NCBI RefSeq assembly: GCF_024323335.1
Contig: NC_066584.1
Coordinates: forward strand, 422,759,319-422,823,318
Direction of reading: 5' to 3'
Length of the DNA: 64,000 nucleotides
Origin: Lathyrus oleraceus
Taxonomy: Eukaryota > Streptophyta > Magnoliopsida > Fabales > Fabaceae
Part shown: positions 21,581-31,847 of the stretch, piece after piece
Numbering within the stretch: the first letter of the stretch is position 1
Layout of the letters: the number at the start of each line of letters is the position of its first letter
The notes under the pieces: model-generated
Database searches by the model: none
What the model saw: the letters and a program-made list of their open reading frames with translations, nothing else
What the model was told of the DNA's origin: nothing
Program-made: the position numbers and the translations under genes

Positions 21581-21899
21581 CCTTAGCCCGGTTTCATTTG
21601 CATTTTGCATGTAGTGATCATTGCATCCTCAAAAATCGCGTAGCATTTCCATTCATAAATGGAGCATTACGCCATAGAAAAATTCAAACATATGCATTCA
21701 TGTGTTCGAAACCCATCAGACTGTATCCCCGGCCGAGGCGGATTTTTGTTCAACCTGTACGGCACATTCGCTACAGTTGCTCCAGTCAACATTTGGTGTT
21801 GACAATCCCCACAGAGGTTTATTTCCTCATCCGTTGGTAAAAGGAAGGCCGTTTCTCCCCAGTGAGACCCCCGCAAATGTTTAGCCTTACCCTGTCATC

Positions 21900-22930
21900 T
21901 TGTAAATGTCAGTATCCCGTCAGCACCCGCGTGTGTTGTTTCTTTGGTGTCGGTAAACACCATCTTCCGGTGATTTCCCAGTCATGCGTAAGTGTCTGGT
22001 CTTATTTTGATGTCGGTAAACATCATCTTTCGATGTTCGTAACGTCGTCCTCCCTTCCCTAGTGAAGATTCCTCCTCTCCGTTGGTGTCGATAAACGTCG
22101 AGTTTTTCCTAGTCATCCGATGATGTCTAGTTGTACCATTCCCCATGTGGATTTACCTCTCCGTTGGTTTCGATAAACGTTGAGTTTTTCCCATTCGTCC
22201 GTCGACGTCTGGTTGTGTTTCTCTTTTTCCCATTCATCAGTAAATGTCTGGTCGATCTTTTTGGTGTCTGTAAACATCATCTTCCGATGTCTGTAAACGT
22301 CGAGTTTTCCCATTCATCAGTAAATGTCTGGTCGATCTTTTTGGTGTCTGTAAACATCATCTTCCGATGTCTGTAAACGTTGAGTTTTCCCATTCATCAA
22401 TAAATGTCTGGTCGATCTTTTTGGTGTCTGTAAACATCATCTTTCGATGTCTGTAAACGTCGAGCCTTCCCATTCATCAGTAAATGTCTGGTCGATCTTT
22501 TTGGTGTCTGTAAACATCATCTTTCGATGTCTGTAAACGTCGAGTTTTCTCCCATTCATCCGTTGATGTCTGGTCGAGTCCTCCCATTCATCAGTAAATG
22601 TCTGGTTACCTCTCTATTGGTTTCGATAAACGTCGAGTTTTTCCTGGTCGTCCCCAGTTGGTTACCTCTCCGTTGGTCTTGGTAAACGTTGAGTTTTTCC
22701 CATTTCGTCCGTTGACGTATGGTTGTATCTCTTCCAGTCATTCATTAATGTCTGGTTACCTCTCCGTTGGTCTTGGTAAACGTTGAGTTTTTCCCATTTC
22801 GTCCGTTGACGTATGGTTGTATCTCTTCCAGTCATTCATGAATGTCTGGTTACCTCTCCGTTGGTCTTGGTAAACGTTGAGTTTTTCCTAGTTGTCCGTC
22901 GGCATCTAGTTGTGATTTTTTATTCCCATT
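21900..22930 (+). repeat. Hairpin-forming tandem repeats in A, including an 80-bp array
   Basis: Four consecutive 80-bp copies start near 22229, 22309, 22389 and 22469, beginning CCCATTCATCAGTAAATG. They are flanked by shorter relatives on both sides (CGATAAACGTCGAG, TCCGTTGACGT). Local inverted repeats recur: ACATC/GATGT around ATCTTCC, CACC/GGTG in the variant at 21958, and ACGTTGA or ACGTCGA with TCGACGT. No coding function is likely. Confidence 0.85.
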
Positions 22931-23136
22931 CATCATCGTTGTGATGTCTGGATATGGCCGTATCCTTTGAAAACAAAAAAACCAAAAAATACCCAGTAAT
23001 AAATATCAAATCCCAGTGGACGTTTCCATTGTTGGATCCCTGTATTGTGCAAATTCTACGGTTCTTGGTATTCAATCCCTGTTTACCCTGAAAGTCTGAC
23101 AGCCGTTGCTCTCATCCATTCGGGTTCCCAGCTGAT

Positions 23137-23150
23137 TGAATAGGGGCAGC
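23137..23150 (+). promoter_or_regulatory. A polypurine tract
   Basis: GAATAGGGGCAGC lies directly before the 3' LTR start TGTAGCACC. B has the similar AAATAGGGGCATC before its 3' LTR. The purine run is interrupted by C, as in B. Confidence 0.8.
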
Positions 23151-26100
23151 TGTAGCACCTCAAATTTGCACCTACCTTTTGTACATACATTCTCATATTA
23201 GGTCATAGCATTAACATAGTCCACTGCATAACATTGCATTGTCCCTTTTGCCCAAGTGCAAGATCATCAGACAGATTAGGTCAAACTGGTCAGGAGATCA
23301 GTCAATCAGTCAAGCAAGTGAAATTTTCATTGAGCCAAGGCCCTAGGGTTGGTCCAACATGTTCACATGACCTAGGGATCCTTTTGAAGTGGTTTGGTCA
23401 AGGATTGGATGTTCAGAAGTCATCAGTCATGGCCCAGTTCACTAGAAACCCTAAAAAGTCAACTGTTGGTCAACTGTGCATTTAATCAGTGATTTGAAGG
23501 TGGGAATTGGTTTGAGAGGGCTCATTCATGTCCATATAGGCCTCATATAACATGTCAAACATCATCATGGAAGAATTTGAAGCCAGACAAGAAATTTCCA
23601 AAAATAGAAACTTGACCTGTAATTGGAATTTGCCAAAAATGGAAACTTCTTGATCCTAAACTTACATCATGATACAAGCTTCAAATGACTTTTTTCCCAA
23701 CATGAAAGTTGAAGATCTTGTTCTCCCATCTCCAAAAAGTCCAAGAACACTCAATTCCCATGTATGTTTGGCAAGTTATGATCAAATCATTTTCAGAAAT
23801 TTTTGAACTTCAAAAGGCCATATCTCTCAAACCATTTGGCCAAATTGGGTGGGGTTTTTTGCAACAAGTCACATTTGATCCCCTCTTTCCAAATATGTAA
23901 CCATCATTCACTAAAACATCACCAATCAAAATGGCATTTTTGAACTTGCTTGAATTAATTTCAAGTGTAGTGAAAAAATGAGTTTCAAAATTAAGCATTT
24001 CTAACATTTTTGGCCATTTGGAATAGTTCAGATATGATATTTGAAACATGTTTGAAGCCCATTTTCGAGCAGCCACTTACACCCCATGTAAAATGTTTGG
24101 ATTTTTAGCAAAATTGGTAAAGATGTCATTTTTACAAATTTGGATTACCACACAACTTAATCATGATTACCAACCTAAAACAGCATACATATAGCTCATT
24201 TTCTCTCTGAGCAGAACCCTAGCAGCCATTCCACAAAAACAGAAATTCTCACTCTCTCAAATTCTCATTTTTCCATCTTTGAACTTTTCTTGGAAAAATT
24301 GCAAAGCACACGACCTGGCCTTGGCTGCTACATCAGCTACCATCATCTTTGAGTCCATTTCAAGCTTGATTCTCCAGTTGTAACCTCATCTTCAAGTTCT
24401 GTTTCTCCAAGCATTCATCCATGGCAGTTCAAAGTATGGATCATTTCAAGCCTTGCTGAGCTAGGATCTTCAACCATACATCTTTTGGAACCTTGTGGTG
24501 TACCTGTTTCGAGCAAGCCAAGCTAAATCATCACCGCTTCACCATTTTCTTCAAAATCAAGTGAGTTTTCGATTTTCTCCATTTGCCAAACTATAGCATG
24601 CTTATGATAGGTCTCCTTGCCATGATTATAATGAACTTTGAATTGGTGAAAATGGTTGCCTGTGCTGAAAAGAAATCTAGTTTTTAAGTTTGATGTTCAC
24701 TTTTGTTTTTGCATGATTCTTGGTTGTTAGCTCGATTCAATGGAAAATATGTTTGGATTATGCATGTATGATGTTTGCTGAGTCCATTGGTATGTTCAAT
24801 TTCTATTTCTGGGAAAATTTCTTTGGCACGATTTTGGGGAAGATGATGAAGTACACTGTAGTTCCATAAACCCTAGCCATGCCCAGATTTTCGTTTCCTG
24901 TTCACGTGTTGTGCATGCTGTTTACTGTTCCATTCACCATCAGCCAATCACAACATTTCATTTGCCTTGCTTGTACGCAGCGTTTTGTTAAGTGGTTCAA
25001 GTATTTACAAAACTGCCATTCCGTGCCTAATTAACTATTAATTCATGTTATTTTTTGCAATTTTAATTTCATTTGATGCTCAAACTTGCAAAAATCATAT
25101 CACATCCATTTTAAATCCAAAATTCATGGGATTTTTTGCATCATGTTCATCACAGTCTCTAGTTTATTATCATATTTTTTCCTGATTTTTTGGATAAGTG
25201 GATTTTAATTGGTATTAGGGTTTTGTTCATGTGCTCATATCTTGTACCTTTTGCCAAAACATTTGTGAAATGATGATGCATTATCCAATGACCTTGAAAT
25301 TTTTTGTGCATAAACTAGACACATCCATGGTGATTTTGGTATAGAGTTTATGAATTTATCATCTCTGGTCATTGAGTTATGATTTTTTGAAGTAGGGTGT
25401 GACAATTTGTGTCACACCATTGATGTGCAACTTCATGATTTTCTTTACCATGCCTCTTGACCTCAAATTGGATTGAGTTTTTGCATGAATGTACTTGAGT
25501 ATGTCTAGTTTACATGTGATTTTTCTTGGGATTGTTTGTGGCATTTCCTATTTGTTTGAGATTTTTCTCCCCTGTTTGGTCTTATGTTGAGTTTTTGTGA
25601 CACATGCTCCCATTTCATCTGTGAAATTCTCATACCTTATTAGATGGACATGAAATTTGATATGTGATTATTAGACACCTTAAGATTTGCCACGGTTTTT
25701 ATCCCATTCATTTCTCATATGCTATCACTGATTTATGATTTTTTGAAGTTGATGCATGTTTGGTTGACTTCTTTGAGCATGCTTAAAATTTCCTTGCCTT
25801 TCTGATTTTCATTGACCACCTTCTACTTGTCCAAATGAATTTAAATTTGACATGCTTACCATGCTATGGGTTGTGTTTGACCATGATTTATTTGCTGATT
25901 TTTTGAAATGTTTGAGATTGGTTTTGAGTTAAGTCTTGCTGTTGACTTCTATGGGCTTCTAAATGCCATGCCTTGACCTAATTTGTTCATGAAATGATGA
26001 TGATGATTGATATGAATGTGAAACCAATTGGGTTTGTTTCTTGATTGTTTGAACATGATTTTGGACACTTGCCACTTGCCTCTTTGATTTTCTCATCCCC

Positions 26101-28293
26101 TTTTGACCCTAGGCTTGTCCTAGTGGTCCTGTTACTCACATTTGAGCTCATTTTTTTTCAGATTAACCAACAATTATCCAATGAGACCAATACAAATTGG
26201 TTGTGTGTGTTTGTTTATCATGACTAACCTATTTTGTTTTGTAGGTTGCTTGGCTCACATGCCTTGAGTTTTGTGCATTGCACATTTGTCTGTTTGTTTT
26301 GACTGGTTGATATCTGTTTCCTTTTGCTTTAACTTTGGAGTTGTGTACTAATGTTGTCTGACTGGTTTCAGGTACTTTTAGTTGCTTTTAGTTCCTTGTG
26401 AACTTTGCTTTGCTTTGCTTGATAAGCAATTTGCATTGAGGTATACCTTCTTATCTTCAGGTAGTCTGGAAGACATGGCCTGTTACTTGGCCAGGCAACT
26501 GTCTGAAGTCCTCCTTAAGAGGCAATGTTTGTGACTGTTTACATTTGTCCTTGTATAGAGTCAAAGACCTCCTAAGTGAAGAGGCAATTGGCAGAACCCA
26601 AGGGATATGCAACCTATCCCCTGCTATTCTGTGTGTCATCTGCTTTGCTCACACCACTGTGTTGATGCATTGCAGATACAAACCCAAGATCTTGTACAAT
26701 TGTACAGTTGAGTAAGTATCAAATGTGTAGAAGGGTTCCCACTTTCTGAACCCACACATTCTTGTCTTAAGCTCTCCAAGGCCAGGGATAAGAGCTGTGA
26801 AGTCTTATCTTCACTCACCTTTCATCTGCTTCACCTTAGCCCCTCAATGGTAAGGTTAAGAGCTAACACTACCCAGTTCCAATGGTTTGTTTGTTGAGGT
26901 TGATATGACCCCTCAACTAAAACCTAGCCTTGATGTTTGAGCCCCTTGTTGGTGTGTTTATTTCATGTTGTATGTGCTTGTGTGGTGTGATTGTATCCCC
27001 TAGGTTTGTTAGACTCCGTGTAGTCTCGTTTGCATGTCAATTAAGGTAGCACGGTTCCTTCGTATAGGACTTCCTTTCTTGCTTGAGCTTTCCTAAAACA
27101 CAAACAAACATTATCCCCTCTTAAGGATACGTTAACTCCTTCTACTATAGGTGAGTAAGTCTCCAAAGGTCGAGCATCAGGTAGATTGCGCAGTGACGTT
27201 GTCCACTTAAAAAACACAAACCAACGGGAATAGTTTAGCCGAACTACGGCAACTCTGATTCTCATGTCCAAATGAGATACGTAGGCACGAGATGCGATGT
27301 CTTGTCGAGTTTGACTAACAACTAACACTAATTCTTTTCTCTCGCCCTCGTTGCGATTGAGACCTCCCCTTTCTCTTGCCCTAGTTGCAATCGAGACCCT
27401 TCTTCTTCCTGTGCAAGTCATGTTTAAGATAGGCTTGCTTCCTGTGCAAGTTAGCTAGAAACCTTAACTTAGGGACGACTTTGCATGACAACATCTAGGC
27501 TCGAGTCGTAGTCTCCCTAGTGTTGTGTCTCCTTCTGTTATCTGGTTAGGCTAGTCCTTTTTCCCTGCGTAGGGGAACTACGTCGCCCTGATCCTCATAC
27601 CAGATGAGGTACGTAGGCAGGAGATGAGCTGATCTCTCTGGGCGCCCTTTTTCTTTTTCAACCTTTTGTCTTCAACCCTTCTGTGTGTGTTGTTGTGTGC
27701 TTGGAAGCTGATGTAAGTCCATCGAGTGGCATTCGGGTTCCAATGTGGGTGTTGTACTGGTTCGGATGCTGATGTAAGCCCAGTGATTGGCATTCGGGCT
27801 CCACGTTTGCCTTTGTCTGTTTGTTTGTGTGCGTGTCAGCCGAGCTACGAATGCTCTGATTCTCCTTCGTCCGAGGAGATACGTATGCATAGGATGCGAC
27901 ATCCTAGCGAGCATGTGTCGTTTCCCCAGTCCGAACTACTTCGACTCTGATGTCTATGCCTGATAGACTAAGTAGGCCCAGGATACGATGTCCTGCCGAG
28001 TCAGTCTTGTCTGTTTTCTTGTGTCTCCTTCAGCCAATGTGTGTGTGTGAGCAGTGTTTTAGCAACCATTTTCCTTCCTATTGTGCGTGGATCCCGTCGA
28101 GTACGACGGATGCGTAGGGGTGCTAATACCTTCCCTTCGCATAACCGACTCCCGATCCCATTCTCTTTGGTCGCGAGACCACGTCTTTTCCAGGTTTACT
28201 TCGAGCGTTTCCTTTCCCTCTTTTGGGATAAATAACGCACGGTGGCGGCTCTGTTGTTCTTGTTTTCCCGCCGGTTTTTCGCGTAATGCGACA
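23151..28293 (+). repeat. A 3' LTR (5143 bp)
   Basis: It is a second copy of 9959-15097 with offset 13192 at the start and 13196 at the end, so it carries net four extra bases. Spot comparison shows isolated substitutions (for example CAGG/CTGG at the 10107 equivalent). The two-hairpin units and the donor-like site are all present. Confidence 0.95.
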
Positions 28294-28298
28294 CTTAT
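28294..28298. repeat. Target-site duplication of A, right copy (CTTAT)
   Basis: It matches 9954-9958. The sequence beyond it continues the C array unit (CACCTTTGTTAAGCTATCA). Confidence 0.93.
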
Positions 28299-28720
28299 CA
28301 CCTTTGTTAAGCTATCACGTGACTGATAGTTAGGTAATTTCTTCCCCTAGTGGATTTGGACATCTCTTTTGATTGATCTTTTCCCCGACGGAGTCTTGCT
28401 TTGATAAGCCTTCCCCCATTGGGTCTTTGGGTTGTTTGTCTTCTAATTGTGCATTGGTTTTTTTCCAATACAATCGTTATTACTACGTCTTTCCTTTTCC
28501 CCTGTGGAATTTTGTTCACTCCCAATTTGATCCCCCTTCAGAATTTGTTATTCTCCTGCAGAGTTTCAGTCTCGTCGTTTCTCCAGCAGTTCTTTGGCTT
28601 TCCTAGCGTTATATTCCCCACATAGATCCTTGTCTTTTGTATTTAAGTCCAGTCAATCTTTTCGAGACGAAGATTTCAGTCTTCATATCTCTAAATTGTA
28701 GAAACTTAAATAACAACATA
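28299..28720 (+). other. C 3' spacer, continuation after A
   Basis: It begins with one more array unit (CTATCA-cgtgac-TGATAG), then CCCC-type motifs (TTCCCCGACGGAGTC), then TTTCGAGACGAAGATTTCAG, which matches B 43468-43490 (GTCGAGACGAAGATTTTAAC) close to its 3' LTR. The polypurine tract of C is decayed (AAATAACAACATA). Short ORFs here are not genes. Confidence 0.7.
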
Positions 28721-28977
28721 TGTCATACCCTAAGTTTTAACCCTAAGATCCCACATATCATTTTGCATCCTTGCATATAAACTAATCTCAATTCCAAACC
28801 AAATTAACACATGTTTTAGACCTAAATATGTTTAATCAAGTCTCTAGAAGTTAATTGACTCTTAAAACACATGATTTGGCTGAGTTTTAATGAATTACAA
28901 GTCACAATTTCCACACATTCTGATCAAATTCATTTTGCACGAATTGAGCTTGACTCCACACATATTTGGATCCTAAC
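28721..28977 (+). repeat. C 3' LTR, first part
   Basis: It begins TGTCATACCCTAAG and shares TAACCCTAAGATCCC with the start of the B LTR (GACCCTAAGATCCC), so C and B are related families. It is cut at 28977 by the insertion of B and resumes at 45610. Confidence 0.8.
28973..28977. repeat. Target-site duplication of B, left copy (CTAAC)
   Basis: CTAAC precedes TGTAAGACCCC and recurs at 45605-45609 right after the B 3' LTR. Confidence 0.93.
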
Positions 28978-29356
28978 TGTAAGACCCCAATTTTGACCCT
29001 AAGATCCCTCATGGTATCATAACATTGCATTTGCATTGCCTCAAGGATCTTTAGCATCTTGGTTCCCTTTGCCTTTGGGTGGGACTCCTTGTGATTGGTT
29101 TGAGATCACCAAGCATGCTTGAATTATACATCATTGTTTCTCTTACTTTTGTTTACTAACCAAAAGCACAAAAATGTGTCACTAACATCTTTTGTTTGAA
29201 GCTTGAGTATCATCCAAGACACTTTGTGAGTTCTATTTAGATGATCAGTCAACACAAGGGAATTTCTTGAGATACTTCCAAAAGGTTCAAATGGGGTCTA
29301 TTCGTCAGTCAAAATGTTAATCTTGAAGGAGCAAAAGTTTGTTCATGAGCTGTCAC

Positions 29357-29390
29357 GCTCGCTAGGCGAGCAGAATTGGTCGCTTAGCGA
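29357..29390. repeat. Palindrome pair GCTCGCTAGGCGAGC / TCGCTTAGCGA in B 5' LTR
   Basis: Centres at 29364 and 29385 are 21 bp apart. The pair is repeated in the 3' LTR (centres 43915 and 43936). A half-copy, GCTCGCTAGGCGAAG, follows near 29450. The pair with its flank CTGTCA-G-TCGCTAGGCGAG-CAGAAT is also present in the unrelated Athila-like LTR at 60085. Confidence 0.92.
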
Positions 29391-30525
29391 GTCCCAAGAA
29401 AAGCCACCATAATCATCTACGCTCAGAGGAATTTCTTGAACTGTCATGCTCGCTAGGCGAAGCCCATGTGTTTAAAATAAACGAAAAACGAAAAAAAAAA
29501 CGAAATAAATAAATAAATAAATAAATAAAATATAACAGAAAATTTTTGGACTTGGGCCTCTCTCATTTGAGCCCACAGGTCCACAAAAATCAGGTTATAA
29601 ATTCAGAGTTTCAGTGAAACAAGAGGCCATTCTATTCCTATTACCCTGGCAGGGAAAAAGATAGTGAGAGAAGAGCTAACAGAGTTCAGAGCAACCTCCA
29701 GAGACTGAAGGGAACTCATCGGAAAAGAACCAATTCCCTCTCATATAAACCCTAAGAGTGCTTTGCAAACCCAACCGTGCCATTCAATTTCATCGGTCTC
29801 TCCAATCAGGTTTCCCCTTATTCCCATTACTTTATGCTTTTAATTTGAATGCTCTGAATGTATGAGGTATTATGGGTGAATTTGATACCCTTTTGATGCA
29901 TGTGTTTGACAAGAGGTTTAGGCCTCCTACCCTTGGTTGCTTTTTGTGAGCTTTTTGTGAATTTTAATGGCATGATTCATGTGGTTACATTTTGATTTGG
30001 GGGCAACTCTTGATTACCCTATCTTGTTTCTCTAACCTGTTTGTTGAGTTTTGTTTTGTGAGGGCTCATATGACTCTTGCAGAGATGGCTTGCCTGGTGT
30101 TCCACTTTATTTGTGGGTTACCACCTGGAGGTTTATTCCGATTACCTGTACTGGCTCACTTTCTTTGATGGTGTTTAGCTTGGAAGAGTCTTTGGGTTTC
30201 TTATTTATCTAATTGTTGTTACTTCGGATCTTTATCCGTACGGTAGATCTCTCAATCCCTTTACATTTCCCGCATGTTACCGATTTCTTAGGTTTCGTAT
30301 AGCCTCTCGTGGCATGTCATTTAAGGTAGCGCGGTTCCTTCATCTAGGACTGCCGTTTTGCATGAGCATCCCTAAACACCCCAAACTCATTGATTTTTCT
30401 TCTCCTAAGAACACGTTATCTCCTTCTACTACAGGCGAGTAAGTCTCCAAAGGTCGAGCATCCGGTAGATTGCGTAGTAACGTCGTTCACCCCAAAACAC
30501 AACCCTTAACCCATAGGTGGTCGAA

Positions 30526-30681
30526 CTATGTTTTGCTCTGATTTTCATCCCAGATGAGATACGTAGGCATAAGACGCGATGTCTTAGCGGGCACACTCCT
30601 CTTTAACCCATAGGTAGCCGAGCTACGAAGACTCTGATTCTCAAATTCAGATGAGATACGTATGCAGTGGATGCGACGTCC
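30526..30681. repeat. Two two-hairpin units in the B 5' LTR
   Basis: Unit 1 pairs CTATG with CGTAG (one G-T), TTCAT with ATGAG (one G-T) and then AAGAC with GTCTT. Unit 2 pairs TACG with CGTA, CTCA with TGAG and GGAT with GTCC. They align with the four units of the A LTR, and the stems differ in compensated ways. 3' LTR copies begin near 45071. Confidence 0.78.
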
Positions 30682-31063
30682 GTGCGAGTCATTTTCTTTT
30701 GACTCTTCTTTTAGTAAGTAGTACATTAGATAAACATACACGTTTTTCTCCTCCCTTCAATCATGTTTGCACAAATAAATTTTCAAAAAAAAAACAACAA
30801 CCTTTGCAACAAATGTGAAAAGGGCTCCCTAGGAGTACCTAAGATGTTTTGGGTGCCTAATACCTTCCCATTGCATAACAAACCCCCTTACCCAGATCTC
30901 TGACATTTTTACTAGTTTTTGATTCGATAAAAATTTTAGGTTTTTGTTCGCTTTCTAACCATTCCTTTGGATAAATAGAAGTGCGGTAGCGACTCGACTT
31001 GTATGATTTACCTTGGATTTAGTCAATATCTCTAATGGTAACGAATACCCCGCTACAGAAAAA

Positions 31064-31080
31064 TGGCGACTCTGCTGGGG
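31064..31080 (+). promoter_or_regulatory. B primer-binding site
   Basis: TGGCGACTCTGCTGGGG lies six bases after the LTR end and is identical to the A site at 15100. Confidence 0.9.
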
Positions 31081-31847
31081 ATAGAAACATCCTAGTGGGT
31101 TTCGCATACTTTTCATATTTGTTGTATTGTATTGTATATTTTTTTTGTGACATATTTTTGTGCAATTTGGGATTACTGTATTGTATGTAATGATTGAATT
31201 GTTTGAATATTAATTCCTTGTATGCTTGGTGATCTTTGTGAGATGAGTTCTATACCCGAACTCGAGTGCACTTAGGATAGGAGAATGGCATAGTCTTGTC
31301 GACTTGTGTGGAGTTATTCCTTAGCAAGTTGACTTGCATGTCCATTCACTTGGTGGAGGTTATGTTGGGATCAATAATGTCACACAAGTAAGTTGTGGTT
31401 AGACATTACTCTTTCCAATATAGACCTTAGAAGCCAAGGACCTTAGTTTACCAAGCCCATCTTGGCCTATTCTTAGGATGTAGTGTGAAAGTCGTTCAAG
31501 TGTAAGATTTGATACGATTGTTACGCGATACTACACTCATAAGAGTCTCTCTTGAGAATATTTTCGGAATACGAGTAGTCGTTTCTCCAATAATATCCGA
31601 AAGATGGGATGATGACTACGGGAACCTCTTGTAGAACATGTTTGGAAGGTTTAAACCCTAGTACACTCCCTTTTGGGTGGTTCTTAACCTAACTCCATGC
31701 TCGTGACTTACAACAAACCCTTTATTCGTGGTTGATCCGTTCATGAATCCTTAATATCAATGGAACTTGGGTGTTGATAAGGTGTAAACCATAATCCACC
31801 AAAATGGATGATTGATATTAAGGATAACATGATCCATCCCATGACCT
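31081..31847 (+). other. B 5' leader
   Basis: 767 bases between PBS and the first ATG of the ORF1 frame, with no gene seen. It is probably transcript leader. The true ORF1 start is uncertain, because conserved-looking protein begins about 45 codons after the first ATG. Confidence 0.6.

Larger units (their letters stand above)
9959..28293 (+). mobile_element. Element A: complete non-autonomous Ogre-type element
   Basis: The element is 18,335 bp, with LTRs of 5139 and 5143 bp that both start TGTAGCACC and end GCGACA, flanked by the CTTAT duplication. It has a PBS at 15100 and a polypurine tract at 23137. Internally it has no ORF1. It has one open 430-codon gag/pro-derived frame lacking the capsid domain and protease core, a predicted intron, and about 2 kb of shredded pol. 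Near-identical LTRs with ruined pol point to recent transposition using proteins from another element. LTR length and lineage motifs fit Fabeae Ogre families. Confidence 0.93.
28978..31057 (+). repeat. B 5' LTR (2080 bp)
   Basis: It matches 43529-45604 with scattered changes and a length difference in the AATA microsatellite near 29505. It carries a palindrome pair (29357-29390) and two hairpin units (30526-30681). It shares the segment around 30315-30490 with the A LTR. The end reads GGTAGCGACTCG...CCCCGCTACA. Confidence 0.95.
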
